DNA of 64,000 nucleotides from G963663735 sp963663735 (GCA_963663735.2 CAXXHN010000001.1:868001-932000); one strand, 5' to 3'. Numbered from the stretch's first letter, positions 8,139-17,547 are shown. Translations and numbers: made by a program. Notes: generated by a model not told the origin, from the sequence alone.

Positions 8139-10499
8139 TCATCCATCAAGCTTCATCGCCTTCATCTGCTCTGCCTTCCGAATAAAATAATTCCTCTCTT
8201 CGGGATTAAGCCCGGATAATTCCCGGGCTCGCATGTATAACTCTCCGGCTTTTAAATACTCACCGGATGCTTCCAGCATACTGCCCAAAAGAGGATAGGC
8301 AGAAGAAAATCCCGGTTCCCTGTTAATCAGGCCTTCCAGGATTTTTATTGCCTCCCTGTTTTTCCCTTTCTGGTTCAGAAAAAAGGAAAGAGTGTAGCAG
8401 TACCTTGGGTTATCCGGGTTGATTCTCACGGCCAGTCGGCTCATTCCTATAGCTTCATCCAGCCGCTCTCCGGCAATAAGTACTGCCAGGTTATGGGCTG
8501 CTTCCGCCATCCCAGGATCAGCTTTCAGTGCTTCCCGTAAATAATATTCAGCCTCTTTCGGTTTGCCTTGTTCTGCCAGGAGCAATCCCAGGTTGAAACA
8601 GGCGGCCGTGTTGTCAGGTTCAACCTTCACGGCCCTGCGAAGAATCTGCTCCGCTTTTTCATTATCCCCTGTACGCGCGTAAACCATGGATTGATTCACA
8701 AGAACAGGCACTTCATCAGGCCTGAACCTTGTCGCCTGGCTGTACGCTTCCAGCGCCTCGTTAAAACGCCCTCTGCCAGAGTAAAAATTACCCAGGTTGT
8801 AGTGGGAAGACCAGTCATCAAGCCGGGAACTGAGGGAGGACTCCAGTTCCATAAAGGCCTTATTCACATCTACCTGCTGTTGCGCTGTCAGCAGGTTCTC
8901 CAGCGGATAGTCAGACAAAACTGCCGCGGCCCTGATCCTGACAAGGCGGTATTCACTTGAAACAGCCTCCATCAACATCGGAATCGCTTTCCCAGTGTCA
9001 GGATGCATCACAATCCCGTCCACTACCGCGGCCCTTGTCAACGGTGAGGGCGATTTGAAAACCTCTTCCAGGGCCGGCCATTTTCGAGGATCATTGCAGC
9101 CGGACAGGAGCCTGACCAGCGAGGCAGTGTAGACCTCATCACTATCCGGGCTGGTAATATAGTGGAGGATATCCTCCAGGTGCTCCCATTGCCCTTTCCG
9201 GGCGTACTGCAACAGACGGGATCTTTGCATTACTTTATCCTGGTAGGTTTCTCCATACCATTTGCGGGCCCATTCATCGGCCCATTCAGCCGACTGATCC
9301 TTGTGGCAGATATTGCAGGCATTCGGCGATTCAAATTCAATGGTAGCCTCAGGGGTGGGACCCAGCATGGAATGATCGTGGCGGATCATACGGGCGAATT
9401 CAGTACGGGGCATGTGGCATGAAATGCAGCGGCTGCCCGTGCTTGAGGCATCATGGAAAGAATGGGCCGCCGGGTCGTCCACTATCTCCTGGTGACAGGG
9501 GGCGCAGGCCTGGTCAGCCCGGTCTCCGGTAAATCTGTTCCGGCCGCTGGAAGTGTGGCAGTATACGCAGTCCAGCTCACCTGAATTGGCACAGGGGCTC
9601 AGCAGCCATGGAGTGTAGGTGAAATTCTCCCCCAGGTCTCTGCCGTCAGGATAAAAATCTATATGCTCCAGGGTATGCAGCCCATAGTGGTCAAAAAGCA
9701 TTTCGCCAGGTGTATATCCGTTGGAAAGCGGATACATCTTGGCATGGCAGGGAGCGCACATTTCGCTCCTCTGGCGCGAATTAAATTTTTTAGTATCAAT
9801 AATTCGCAAATCTTCATAGGGAGTACCTGCCTCAAAATCCGTAAAGGCTTTAATATGCTCACTTCCCGGACCGTGACAGGCCTCGCAGTTAATTCCAGGT
9901 TCAAGCCAGGAGGTTTTGTATGAATCATCCGGCAGATTATAATTGGTGGATAGCTGGCTGACATGGCAGTTATAACATGAGGTATTAAAAGTCAGGGACC
10001 TGTCAGTCCAGTCTACTGATTCATCCCGCTGATCCGGGAAGTGCCTCACCATGCTGGCGGTAGTGTCGTACCACTCCTTCCGGTTAAAATCATAGGCAAC
10101 CGGCAGCACCTGCAGGTGCCCCCTTTCCCTTTCGGTCAGGAAATAATAGACATTCTTACCACCCATCGCATATTTGATTTCATATTCCCTGGTTGCATCT
10201 CCTTTTTTTTCAATGATTTTACTGTTCTCAATTAAAAAATCGGACCCTTTAATACTAATACTTCCTTCTGGGAGAGTCAGGTTTCGGGAAGGAAATTCCG
10301 CGTCAAAGTCCTGAAGGGCCAGGCCATGATGAGAGTCGGACCAGAGCTTAAAAAAATCCTCATGGCAGGGACGACAGGCTTCTGATCCGGTAAATTCAGC
10401 TTTTTCCTGCCAGGCCTCATCCTCAGCAGCTGAACCACAGGACACAAGGCTGGAGACCAGGGCCAGCGATGCCAGAATCATTAATAACCTTGTCTTCAT
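8139..10499 (-). CDS. Octaheme c-type cytochrome lipoprotein with TPR repeats
   Basis: 786-aa predicted lipoprotein. The signal MKTRLLMILASLALVSSLVSC has a lipobox (LVSC, lipidated Cys21). Eight CxxCH haem-binding motifs follow in the N-terminal half (ACRPCH, SCYNCH, NCEACH, MCAPCH, DCVYCH, ACAPCH, RCISCH, ACNICH). Next comes a HEAT-like helical stretch (about residues 480-540) and at least five TPR units (such as HYNLGNFYSGRGRFNEALEA) to the C-terminus. Many anaerobes and Acidobacteria/Planctomycetes have such TPR-cytochromes of the c554/DmsE-like group, where they act in extracytoplasmic electron transfer; the partner is unknown. The start at 10499 is chosen by the lipoprotein signal. The downstream gene encodes an outer-membrane DUF481 barrel. 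Confidence 0.88.
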   Translation of the reverse strand: MKTRLLMILASLALVSSLVSCGSAAEDEAWQEKAEFTGSEACRPCHEDFFKLWSDSHHGLALQDFDAEFPSRNLTLPEGSISIKGSDFLIENSKIIEKKGDATREYEIKYAMGGKNVYYFLTERERGHLQVLPVAYDFNRKEWYDTTASMVRHFPDQRDESVDWTDRSLTFNTSCYNCHVSQLSTNYNLPDDSYKTSWLEPGINCEACHGPGSEHIKAFTDFEAGTPYEDLRIIDTKKFNSRQRSEMCAPCHAKMYPLSNGYTPGEMLFDHYGLHTLEHIDFYPDGRDLGENFTYTPWLLSPCANSGELDCVYCHTSSGRNRFTGDRADQACAPCHQEIVDDPAAHSFHDASSTGSRCISCHMPRTEFARMIRHDHSMLGPTPEATIEFESPNACNICHKDQSAEWADEWARKWYGETYQDKVMQRSRLLQYARKGQWEHLEDILHYITSPDSDEVYTASLVRLLSGCNDPRKWPALEEVFKSPSPLTRAAVVDGIVMHPDTGKAIPMLMEAVSSEYRLVRIRAAAVLSDYPLENLLTAQQQVDVNKAFMELESSLSSRLDDWSSHYNLGNFYSGRGRFNEALEAYSQATRFRPDEVPVLVNQSMVYARTGDNEKAEQILRRAVKVEPDNTAACFNLGLLLAEQGKPKEAEYYLREALKADPGMAEAAHNLAVLIAGERLDEAIGMSRLAVRINPDNPRYCYTLSFFLNQKGKNREAIKILEGLINREPGFSSAYPLLGSMLEASGEYLKAGELYMRARELSGLNPEERNYFIRKAEQMKAMKLDG

Positions 10500-10549
10500 A
10501 AAACTAAAATTGCCTTTCCCGGACTGCATCCCGGGTTCATTGAGCCCTG

Positions 10550-11920
10550 TTATTTTTTCTGCTTGCCGGTTGCCTTCCCAACCAGCTGCTCAGGCTGGAG
10601 AGTTGAATCCAGGACTCTCTGCCAGGTTTCCCCAGAGGGATCCAGTTTTTTCCTGGTCTTTGTCGCCAGTTTAAGGGGAACGTGGGAAAATAAATTATTC
10701 CAGTGGCCCACCATCATGTTGGTTCTGCCGGAAAGCGCGGCATGAACCGCATACTGGCCAAGCGCCAGGCAGAAGCCGGAATCGGCGGCATTGGCGGGAA
10801 GGCTCCTGATTATGTAACTGGGATCAATATACTTGATTGTGAAATCCCATCCTTTCTCCTTGAGGTAGTCCTGCAGGCTTGCTTTCAAAAAAACTCCGAT
10901 ATCCTTCAACTTGACATTACCGGAGGCATCAGCGCCTGAACTCTTAATATCCTCGAGCAGGTTCTGCCCGGCTCCTTCTGCTACCACAACCACGGCGTGG
11001 TGCGCCCGGGCAAGCCTTCGTTCCAGGGCATCAAGGAATCCTCCAACACCCTCCAGGGTGAATGGCACTTCGGGCACGAGGCAGAAATCAACATCTGCAT
11101 TGGTAAGGGAAGCTTCCGCTGCTATGAATCCCGACTGACGGCCCATAAGTTTGACCAGCCCGATCCCGTTCCAGGCCGATCTAGCCTCTGTGTGAGCTGC
11201 CCGCAACGCCGACTGAGCGTCCTTGACAGCAGTCCCGAACCCAAAACTGCGTGAAATCCACATCAGGTCGTTGTCTATGGTCTTAGGCACTCCCACGACA
11301 GAAATCTTCAGGTGCCGTCTCCTGATTTCATTACAGATTTGTTCAGCTCCACGAAGCGTCCCGTCTCCACCAATAGTGAACAAAATGTCTACATTCCATT
11401 CCACCAGGGTGTCCACCATTTCATCAATATCCTGGGGCCCCCGGGAAGTTCCGAGCATGGTGCCACCCTGATGATGCACGGTTTCAAGCATGTCCGGATT
11501 AAGGAAGAGCGGATTTTCCTTGAGGTTTTTTGACAATCCTTCAAAGCCGTACCTGAAACCGAGAATACGGGTTATTCCATAGTCATTGGTAAGGGTAAGA
11601 GTTATTGACCTGATAACATCATTAAGGCCGGGACAAAGTCCCCCGCAGGTTACAATGGCGCAGCTTGTCTTTTTAGGGTCAAAAAATATCTTTTCTCTCG
11701 GCCCTGCCAATTCGAAATAGGGAATTTCCCGTCCTGAATTTTCCATTTCCCTTTTGACCAGGGTTTCGGCTGTTACCAGGACTCCGTTTTCAGGGCCTAC
11801 AAATAATTTTTTCCTGTCTTTGAGGGGGGATCCATATCGGGCCGGACCCAGTAACTCGATCTCAAGTTCCTCCTGTTCAGGGATATTGTTCAATTCCGGG
11901 CTGTCCTGTCCTGCTTTCAT
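10550..11920 (-). CDS. 6-phosphofructokinase, ATP-type member of the long PPi-PFK-like clade
   Basis: 456-aa glycolytic enzyme phosphorylating fructose 6-phosphate. It has an N-terminal extension of about 80 residues, then CAIVTCGGLCPGLNDVIRS, YGFEGL, GTSRG and the donor-site motif GGDGT near residue 183. PKTIDND follows near residue 219, then the MGRQSGFIA and VAEGAGQ motifs. In PFKs the second Gly of GGDG favours ATP (Asp favours PPi), while Lys in PKTIDND is the PPi-clade residue. The combination is that of the trypanosome and TP0108-like 'group X' enzymes, some of which use ATP. Donor choice is therefore inferred as ATP. It lies divergent from glgX, which fits a glycogen-to-glycolysis pairing. 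Confidence 0.9.
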   Translation of the reverse strand: MKAGQDSPELNNIPEQEELEIELLGPARYGSPLKDRKKLFVGPENGVLVTAETLVKREMENSGREIPYFELAGPREKIFFDPKKTSCAIVTCGGLCPGLNDVIRSITLTLTNDYGITRILGFRYGFEGLSKNLKENPLFLNPDMLETVHHQGGTMLGTSRGPQDIDEMVDTLVEWNVDILFTIGGDGTLRGAEQICNEIRRRHLKISVVGVPKTIDNDLMWISRSFGFGTAVKDAQSALRAAHTEARSAWNGIGLVKLMGRQSGFIAAEASLTNADVDFCLVPEVPFTLEGVGGFLDALERRLARAHHAVVVVAEGAGQNLLEDIKSSGADASGNVKLKDIGVFLKASLQDYLKEKGWDFTIKYIDPSYIIRSLPANAADSGFCLALGQYAVHAALSGRTNMMVGHWNNLFSHVPLKLATKTRKKLDPSGETWQRVLDSTLQPEQLVGKATGKQKK

Positions 11921-12218
11921 ATTCTAGTCTCCTTGTGACGATATCTTCGGGTATCTTTATATACTATCTAATATAATCCTGATCGGGAACAACGATTTTC
12001 ATTCTTGGTAAAGTCGCAGCACCAGAACTGCGTCCTGTTTGTGGAGAGTTTCAAACTGCGGATGCCGAATGCGTGCTTATTAGACCAGAGTAGAGCTTAA
12101 GAAGGCCCAACCGTAGAAAAGCCTTCCCAAATAAAAATCGTTTGCGCCCAGAATCATTCTGCTAAAATATGCAGGCCAACCTGTTATCCTGAGGCCTTAA
12201 TTTTCCGGAAAGCTGTTT
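11921..12218. other. Divergent promoter region between pfk and glgX
   Basis: 298 bases with no gene seen. The left part must hold the pfk leader. The right part holds a candidate promoter for glgX (TTTGCG 12141-12146, TAAAAT 12163-12168) with a small perfect inverted repeat AGAAT-C-ATTCT at 12150-12160 in its spacer. Confidence 0.45.
12141..12168 (+). promoter_or_regulatory. Candidate glgX promoter with operator-like repeat in the spacer
   Basis: TTTGCG/TTGCGC (-35-like) and TAAAAT (-10-like) are separated by 15-16 bases. An inverted repeat AGAAT-C-ATTCT fills the spacer. A TSS near 12175 would give a 40-base leader to the ATG at 12219. This is pattern-based only. Confidence 0.28.
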
Positions 12219-14297
12219 ATGAATAAACTTGAAATATCTGCCGGTGAATGCAGAAACCTGGGTGTTACGGTAACGCCTGAAGGTGTAAATTTCTGTGTTT
12301 TTTCAAAAAACGCCACCAGGGTAGACCTGCTTCTGTTTTCTGATCATACTTCTGATCGTCCCAGCAGGGAGATTACATTATCGCCTGTAGAAAACCGGAC
12401 GTTTTATTACTGGCACATATTGGTGAAGGGGCTGAAACCAGGGCAGCTCTACGGATTCAGGGTCCACGGGCCCTGGGACCCTAAAAACGGCATGAGGTTT
12501 AATCCCGCGAAGGTGCTGCTTGATCCCTACTCCAGGGCAGTAGTGGTTAACGATGTCTATAACCGCGATGCCGCCTGCGGAATGGAAGACAACTCCGGTT
12601 CCTGCATGAAAAGCGTGATCGCGCCTGCGGACGGGTATGACTGGGAGGGGGATAACCCTTTGCATCACCCCCTGGGGGAGACAATAATTTATGAGATGCA
12701 TGTCGGAGGCTTCACCCTTCATGAAAATTCCGGTGTGCCTCCCGAAAAAAGAGGGACCTATGCCGGCCTGGTTGAAAAAATTCCCTACCTGAAAAACCTC
12801 GGCATAACCGCAGTGGAACTCCTGCCCATCTATCAGTTTGACAGGCACGACGCACCGGATGGGTTACCCAATTACTGGGGATATTCCCCTGTATCATTTT
12901 TTGCCCCGCACCGTGAGTACAGTTCGGACAAGTCAACACTGGGGCCAATCAACGAATTCAGGGATATGGTGAAAGCCCTTCACAGGGCAGGGATAGAGGT
13001 GATCCTGGATGTTGTATACAACCATACAGCCGAAGGCAACGAAAATGGCCCCACTCTCTGCTGGAAGGGTTTCGAAAATTCCGCCTACTATATCCTTGAA
13101 AACAACAATTCCTCCTACAGCAACTACAGCGGGACCGGAAACACCCTGAACGCCAACTATTCAATAGTGCGGAAAATGATCCTGGACAGCCTTCACTACT
13201 GGGTGGAAGAGATGCATGTAGACGGTTTCCGTTTTGACCTGGCATCTGTACTCTCCCGGGGAGAATCAGGTGAACTGCTGAAGAATCCCCCTATCCTCTG
13301 GGACATAGAAAGCGACACAATCCTGGCAAAGACCAAACTAATCGCTGAAGCCTGGGATGCCGGAGGGCTTTACCAGGTCGGGAGCTTCGTCGGAGACCGC
13401 TGGCAGGAATGGAATGGAGTTTTTCGCGATGATGTTCGCCGCTTCTTCCGGGGAGACCTGGGGACAGTCCATAACCTGGGGCTCAGGCTGCTGGCAAGCC
13501 CGGACATATATGAACACGAAAAAAGAGAGCCTGAACAGAGTATCAATTTTATTACCTGCCATGATGGGTTCACAGTGAATGACCTGGTCTCGTATAACCA
13601 GAAACACAACATGGACAACCGGGAGAACAACCGGGATGGGAGCAACGAAAACTATAGCTGGAATTACGGAGTCGAAGGGCCCTCGGATTCACCGGAGATT
13701 GAATCCATAAGGAACAGGCAGGTAAAAAACTTCCTGGCCGCAACCCTACTCTCCCTCGGTACCCCTATGATCCTGATGGGAGATGAAGTTCGCAGGTCCC
13801 AGAATGGAAACAATAACGCCTACTGCCAGAACAATGAAACAAGCTGGTTTGACTGGAGCCTCCTTGAAAAACATGGTGATGTCCTTAGATTTGTCAAAGA
13901 ATTAATTCGTCTCAGGTACGATCTCGGCTTTACTCTTAACATCAGAAAATCTGAATTGGTCAGGGTTCTGGCCAGAAACAAGATTGAATGGCATGGTGTT
14001 AAGTTAAATTCCCCTGACTGGTCTTCAACTTCCCACAGCCTGGCCCTGGCTGTTCATAACCGGATCAACAATAAACTGATTTATGTAGCTTTAAACGCTT
14101 ACTGGAAACCGCTCAGATTTGAACTCCCTCCTACTGATCCCTCTGCCCTGTGGAAGCTGGTATTGAATACAGCGGAACCTTCCCCGGCGGACATTACCCC
14201 CTACCACGATGCTCCTGAGATCACCGATTCATCCTTCACGGTGAATCCCAGGTCAATGATTACCCTGGTTACCGAATACATAAAAACTGATGACTGA
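12219..14297 (+). CDS. glgX: Glycogen debranching enzyme (isoamylase type, GlgX)
   Basis: 692-aa GH13 debranching enzyme that cleaves alpha-1,6 branches of glycogen limit dextrin. It has an N-terminal CBM48/E-set domain (residues 10-110, VTPEGVNFCVFSKNAT, GFRVHGPWDPKNG). The (beta/alpha)8 barrel carries the four GH13 regions: DVVYNHT; DGFRFDLASVL with the nucleophile Asp; LIAEAWDAGG with the acid Glu; and TCHDGFTVNDLVSYN with the third carboxylate. A C-terminal beta domain completes it. Length is typical (650-720 aa). It is transcribed divergently from the phosphofructokinase gene, consistent with storage-polysaccharide breakdown feeding glycolysis. Confidence 0.94.
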   Translation: MNKLEISAGECRNLGVTVTPEGVNFCVFSKNATRVDLLLFSDHTSDRPSREITLSPVENRTFYYWHILVKGLKPGQLYGFRVHGPWDPKNGMRFNPAKVLLDPYSRAVVVNDVYNRDAACGMEDNSGSCMKSVIAPADGYDWEGDNPLHHPLGETIIYEMHVGGFTLHENSGVPPEKRGTYAGLVEKIPYLKNLGITAVELLPIYQFDRHDAPDGLPNYWGYSPVSFFAPHREYSSDKSTLGPINEFRDMVKALHRAGIEVILDVVYNHTAEGNENGPTLCWKGFENSAYYILENNNSSYSNYSGTGNTLNANYSIVRKMILDSLHYWVEEMHVDGFRFDLASVLSRGESGELLKNPPILWDIESDTILAKTKLIAEAWDAGGLYQVGSFVGDRWQEWNGVFRDDVRRFFRGDLGTVHNLGLRLLASPDIYEHEKREPEQSINFITCHDGFTVNDLVSYNQKHNMDNRENNRDGSNENYSWNYGVEGPSDSPEIESIRNRQVKNFLAATLLSLGTPMILMGDEVRRSQNGNNNAYCQNNETSWFDWSLLEKHGDVLRFVKELIRLRYDLGFTLNIRKSELVRVLARNKIEWHGVKLNSPDWSSTSHSLALAVHNRINNKLIYVALNAYWKPLRFELPPTDPSALWKLVLNTAEPSPADITPYHDAPEITDSSFTVNPRSMITLVTEYIKTDD

Positions 14298-14407
14298 GGA
14301 CTGCGTCCCCGAGGCGCGCGTGCAAGGTTCAAAAACTGCCGACCAGTAACATGGAATACGGGGACCAGGTAGGAAATCAATAGATTCCGACAGTTAAAAT
14401 GCGGCCT

Positions 14408-14425
14408 GGTGATTCGTGAATCACC
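14408..14425. repeat. Perfect inverted repeat in the glgX-cupin spacer
   Basis: GGTGATTC-GT-GAATCACC forms 8-base perfect arms around a 2-base centre. It could be a protein-binding site or a small stem. It is not followed by a T-run, so it is not an obvious terminator for glgX. The same spacer has GTTCAAAAACTG-type sequence twice (near 14326 and 14451). Confidence 0.45.
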
Positions 14426-14471
14426 TCTACCCGTAACCTTTTCCAGTTCAAAAACTGTTGATCCCAAGGAA

Positions 14472-14512
14472 ATCAACAATCGTTGATCCTGCCACTACCA
14501 GCCTGCTAATAT
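14472..14512 (+). promoter_or_regulatory. Candidate promoter and operator of a leaderless cupin gene
   Basis: An inverted repeat ATCAAC-AATC-GTTGAT (14472-14487) overlaps a -35-like TTGATC (14483-14488). After 18 bases comes TAATAT (14507-14512). The cupin ATG starts at 14519, just where transcription from this -10 box would begin. There is no Shine-Dalgarno before the ATG. The arrangement suggests leaderless translation with an operator over the -35 region. Confidence 0.4.
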
Positions 14513-14518
14513 TTCCCC

Positions 14519-14878
14519 ATGGCCATATTTATTGAAAAACCAAGCATTATCAAAGCAGAAGGCTCTCCTGTCAAAACGATCGAAGAATTCGTGGGGAGGG
14601 TAAACTCAAATGAAGACAAAATCAGCATTGCCAGGATGACCAGCCCTTCCGGATGGTCGGAACCCGGACAAAGGCCGCAATTTGATGAATATACAGTGGT
14701 ACTGAAGGGCACTTTGCACGTTAACCTTGAAAACAGTGAACTGGATATCAGGGAAGGGCAGGCAGTCATCGCCAGGGCCGGAGAATGGGTCCGTTACAGC
14801 ACCCCCGCTCCCGAAGGAGCTGAATATGTTGCGGTATGCCTCCCCGCCTTTTCACCAGACAATGTTCACAGGGACTGA
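14519..14878 (+). CDS. Small single-domain cupin protein
   Basis: 119-aa cytoplasmic protein with one cupin barrel. Visible elements are QFDEYTVVLKGTLHV (about residues 58-72), where cupin motif 1 would be, and EGQAVIARAGEWVRYS (motif 2) near residues 81-96. The classical His residues of motif 1 are not obvious, so metal binding is uncertain. The C-terminal AEYVAVCLPAFSPDNVHRD resembles ethanolamine-utilisation/EutQ-like and other small-molecule-binding cupins. No substrate can be named. There is no ribosome site before the ATG (see the promoter feature). Confidence 0.75.
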   Translation: MAIFIEKPSIIKAEGSPVKTIEEFVGRVNSNEDKISIARMTSPSGWSEPGQRPQFDEYTVVLKGTLHVNLENSELDIREGQAVIARAGEWVRYSTPAPEGAEYVAVCLPAFSPDNVHRD

Positions 14879-14973
14879 ATAGTAGCAGGTATCAGGTCGC
14901 ATGTAACAGGGCAATAAAGATTGGCAGAGAAACTAATAGCAATAACCTGAAACTTGCAACATGCAACCTGTAA

Positions 14974-15732
14974 CTATTTAAAAAGAAAGCCGTTCTCTTC
15001 ACTGCTCAGTTCGCGGTCAACTTCCTCTATATTGGGAATCATTTTGTAGGTCTCCAGGCTGTTGAGTTTGGAAACTTCCGGGGAGAGGATCTCTCTGAGT
15101 CCCTTTCGGTTATAAATGAGTCCCCGCAAGGGGAAGTACTCCCTGGCCAGGTTTACGATAACCTGCTCCTTCTTCTCCATGGACTCCTGGTAGAAATCTT
15201 CCATCACTATCTCTTTATAGGAAGACTCCCGTGAATCAAGGTAGTCCCGGTACAGCTTCACCTCAGATTTGTACCACTCCATATTACCGCGAAGCTTCTC
15301 TATATCCAGCGGTTTATATTCGGTGTTCAGTATTTTCTCCCTGTCACGCCTCCACTCTCTTGACTGGAAAGATATTTCGTTGGAAACCACCCTTTTCAGG
15401 GCATTCCTCCTCCACAAAAATAAGGTGTGCCTGAAACCATAATCAAGCAGCTGAAAGTTGAGCGCCTGGGAAAGCTGGCAATTCAAATGTTTGACAACAT
15501 TGAATCCCTTTCCGGATATTTCATCCAGGACATGAAAAAGGCTCTCCTTGCCGATAATCTCCTTCCCGTCAAGAGCAACGTATCCATCTTTCTCATTAAA
15601 TGGCTCGAGTATCGTGGCAACTCCCCTGAACATGCCCAATGCCTCTGCCAGCGTGGTTGAGCCAGTGCGGGGAAAAGCAAAAATCAGCACCCTGCTCTTC
15701 TTGCCGGTTTTCCCTGTTGAAAAAATGTTCAT
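14974..15732 (-). CDS. Sulfotransferase-family protein
   Basis: 252-aa protein with an N-terminal PAPS-binding P-loop-like motif LIFAFPRTGSTTLAEAL (about residues 17-33), the hallmark of sulfotransferases. It retains the downstream region expected around the 3'-phosphate site (FLWRRNALKRVVSNEISFQSR, near residue 105) and the helical C-terminus of the family. It would transfer sulfate to a carbohydrate or peptide acceptor in the cytoplasm. As the last gene of a glycosyltransferase run on the same strand (16 bases after the previous stop), sulfation of a surface polysaccharide is the natural inference. Confidence 0.8.
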   Translation of the reverse strand: MNIFSTGKTGKKSRVLIFAFPRTGSTTLAEALGMFRGVATILEPFNEKDGYVALDGKEIIGKESLFHVLDEISGKGFNVVKHLNCQLSQALNFQLLDYGFRHTLFLWRRNALKRVVSNEISFQSREWRRDREKILNTEYKPLDIEKLRGNMEWYKSEVKLYRDYLDSRESSYKEIVMEDFYQESMEKKEQVIVNLAREYFPLRGLIYNRKGLREILSPEVSKLNSLETYKMIPNIEEVDRELSSEENGFLFK

Positions 15733-15747
15733 TGATCAGCTTTTCCT

Positions 15748-17547
15748 TTATTCCTGATTCTGTGAAACCAGCTCCCGGTATTCAGCAGGGCTGTAGTCAG
15801 GAGAAGGCCAGAGTCCCTCTTTCATGCCGTATTGCAAGAAGTGGTAGAGGGGGTTGATGCCTTTTTTCTCCACTATTGGATTAGAATTGAGGTACCACTT
15901 GGAATCAAAGTAACGGTTCGGAGATCTGCCTTCATAACCACCGTACCTTACGAAATGCAACAGGAGATCTCCCTGGTACTCCTCCAGGTCAGTATAGGTT
16001 TCCCGGTAAAACCGGGGGGAAAACTGTCCGCTCTTTTCCAGGGCCTTAATTATCCCTGCCTCACGAAGAGACCTGATTCCGGGCAGCCTTTTTATAAGCA
16101 GCAAAAAAACAGAAGGGCGAAAAACATCTACCCCAAAATGCCTTGGGCCTCGCGCTCTGACATTAGAAGCGACAACTCGCTTATCCATGTCAGTCAGCAA
16201 TGTATTCAGGTAAAAGGAGACCTCGATGAGCCTCTTCCTCAATCGTTCATTTTCGGTAACCAGCCCTGATATTTGATTGTCCTTTTCCTCATTCAGGGCT
16301 TCAAACTCAGACAGTTCCGTTTTCAATTCTTGAATTTTCTCTCTGTCATTATCATTAACCATTTGGGCTCTCCATATCATATTCCTGATTGCTGTCAGCT
16401 TCTTTTTGATAAATTTATACAGGATATCATCACTAAAACCGGAAACAAGCCTGGTCCAGAGCTGGATATCCCAGTCCCATTCCAAATGCTGTAAAATTCG
16501 TATGACCATTTCAGGCATATACCCCAGGTCCGGCCCGGATTTATCAAGTATTTTTTCACCCTTGAGGCTCAGGCTGCTCCCAAGCAGCTCCGCGGCTGCA
16601 TCCAGTACATCTCTGCCGGGAACTCCCAGGCTCAGCTGCCAAAGAAAATTCCCGATGTGAAAAATCTTAAAATCTCTCTCATATTCCTGCAGATCATATA
16701 CATTCAATCTCTCCACGGTGTCATCCCAGACCTTGTGATATCTCCGGACTCTTGCCTCGCTGTAAGGAGAATTTATTATGCTTCCCTGCCTGATCTGGTA
16801 GGTTACTATTATGTCCTTCAGGTATACTACTTTCCCGGCAAACTTGTAGAGAAAAGGAGTCCAGGTCAGATCCTCATGTTCCCCGGTACAAAAAAAAAGC
16901 CCTGATTTCCTGTACATTTCGGTCTCTATCAGAATACCCCAAGGCCGGACCGGCAGAAAGCCTCCCCTCTCTATATTCAACCATCTTCTGACTGCTTCTT
17001 CGCCGTTGATAACCCCAAAACACTCTTCACACCCAAAATCCCTGGCTCGATCATGGTCAGTTATAATCCCCGCTTCATCGATCTGGTTGCAGCTGCCGAT
17101 CACAATCTTTGACTGCTCCCTGACCGCGGTTTTGTGCAGAAGGGTCAGGGCTCCAGGCTTCAGGATATCATCAGAATCCATGAATAAAAGATACTCTCCG
17201 CCGGCAATCTGAACACCGCTGTTCCTTGCCGGACCGGCTCCCTGGTTATGTGAGTGCTTCAAGATCCTGATCCTTGGATCCCGCGCCTCCATATCCTCGG
17301 CTATCTTCAGGGATCCGTCCCTCGAAACATCATCAACCAGGATCAGCTCAAAGTTTGGATAATCCTGCCCAATTATTCCCTCAACTGCTTCCCCGATATT
17401 TTTCTCATCGTTATAAAAAGGAAGGATTACCGAAATAAGGGGAAATCCAGAGTCAGGATCACTGTTCCTCCCGGGACTATTCATTACATAGACAGTTTCT
17501 TCCTGCGGGGAAACTCTATCAGCAATATCCATGAACTCTTTTACCAT
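15748..17547 (-). CDS. GT2 glycosyltransferase with coiled coil and C-terminal glycan-associated repeats
   Basis: 599 aa. A GT-A family 2 domain spans residues 35-260 (PLISVILPFYNDEKNIGEAV, LILVDDVSRDGS, FMDSDDIL as the DxD region, HEDLTW as the ED motif). A helical region and a coiled coil follow (about 390-430). The C-terminus (about 500-590) has FDSKWYLNSNP and NPLYHFLQYGMKEG repeats that recur in large polysaccharide glycosyltransferases. The GT2 domain and the following 150 residues are closely similar to the second half of the neighbouring 886-aa protein, pointing to a local duplication. It acts at the cytoplasmic face of the membrane on an unknown sugar acceptor. Confidence 0.85.
   Translation of the reverse strand: MVKEFMDIADRVSPQEETVYVMNSPGRNSDPDSGFPLISVILPFYNDEKNIGEAVEGIIGQDYPNFELILVDDVSRDGSLKIAEDMEARDPRIRILKHSHNQGAGPARNSGVQIAGGEYLLFMDSDDILKPGALTLLHKTAVREQSKIVIGSCNQIDEAGIITDHDRARDFGCEECFGVINGEEAVRRWLNIERGGFLPVRPWGILIETEMYRKSGLFFCTGEHEDLTWTPFLYKFAGKVVYLKDIIVTYQIRQGSIINSPYSEARVRRYHKVWDDTVERLNVYDLQEYERDFKIFHIGNFLWQLSLGVPGRDVLDAAAELLGSSLSLKGEKILDKSGPDLGYMPEMVIRILQHLEWDWDIQLWTRLVSGFSDDILYKFIKKKLTAIRNMIWRAQMVNDNDREKIQELKTELSEFEALNEEKDNQISGLVTENERLRKRLIEVSFYLNTLLTDMDKRVVASNVRARGPRHFGVDVFRPSVFLLLIKRLPGIRSLREAGIIKALEKSGQFSPRFYRETYTDLEEYQGDLLLHFVRYGGYEGRSPNRYFDSKWYLNSNPIVEKKGINPLYHFLQYGMKEGLWPSPDYSPAEYRELVSQNQE

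Noticed and set aside
14462..14487. FNR/CRP-type site suggested by TTGAT and ATCAA half-sites before the cupin
   Set aside because: The spacing and order of half-sites do not fit TTGAT-N4-ATCAA; kept only as an unspecific inverted repeat.
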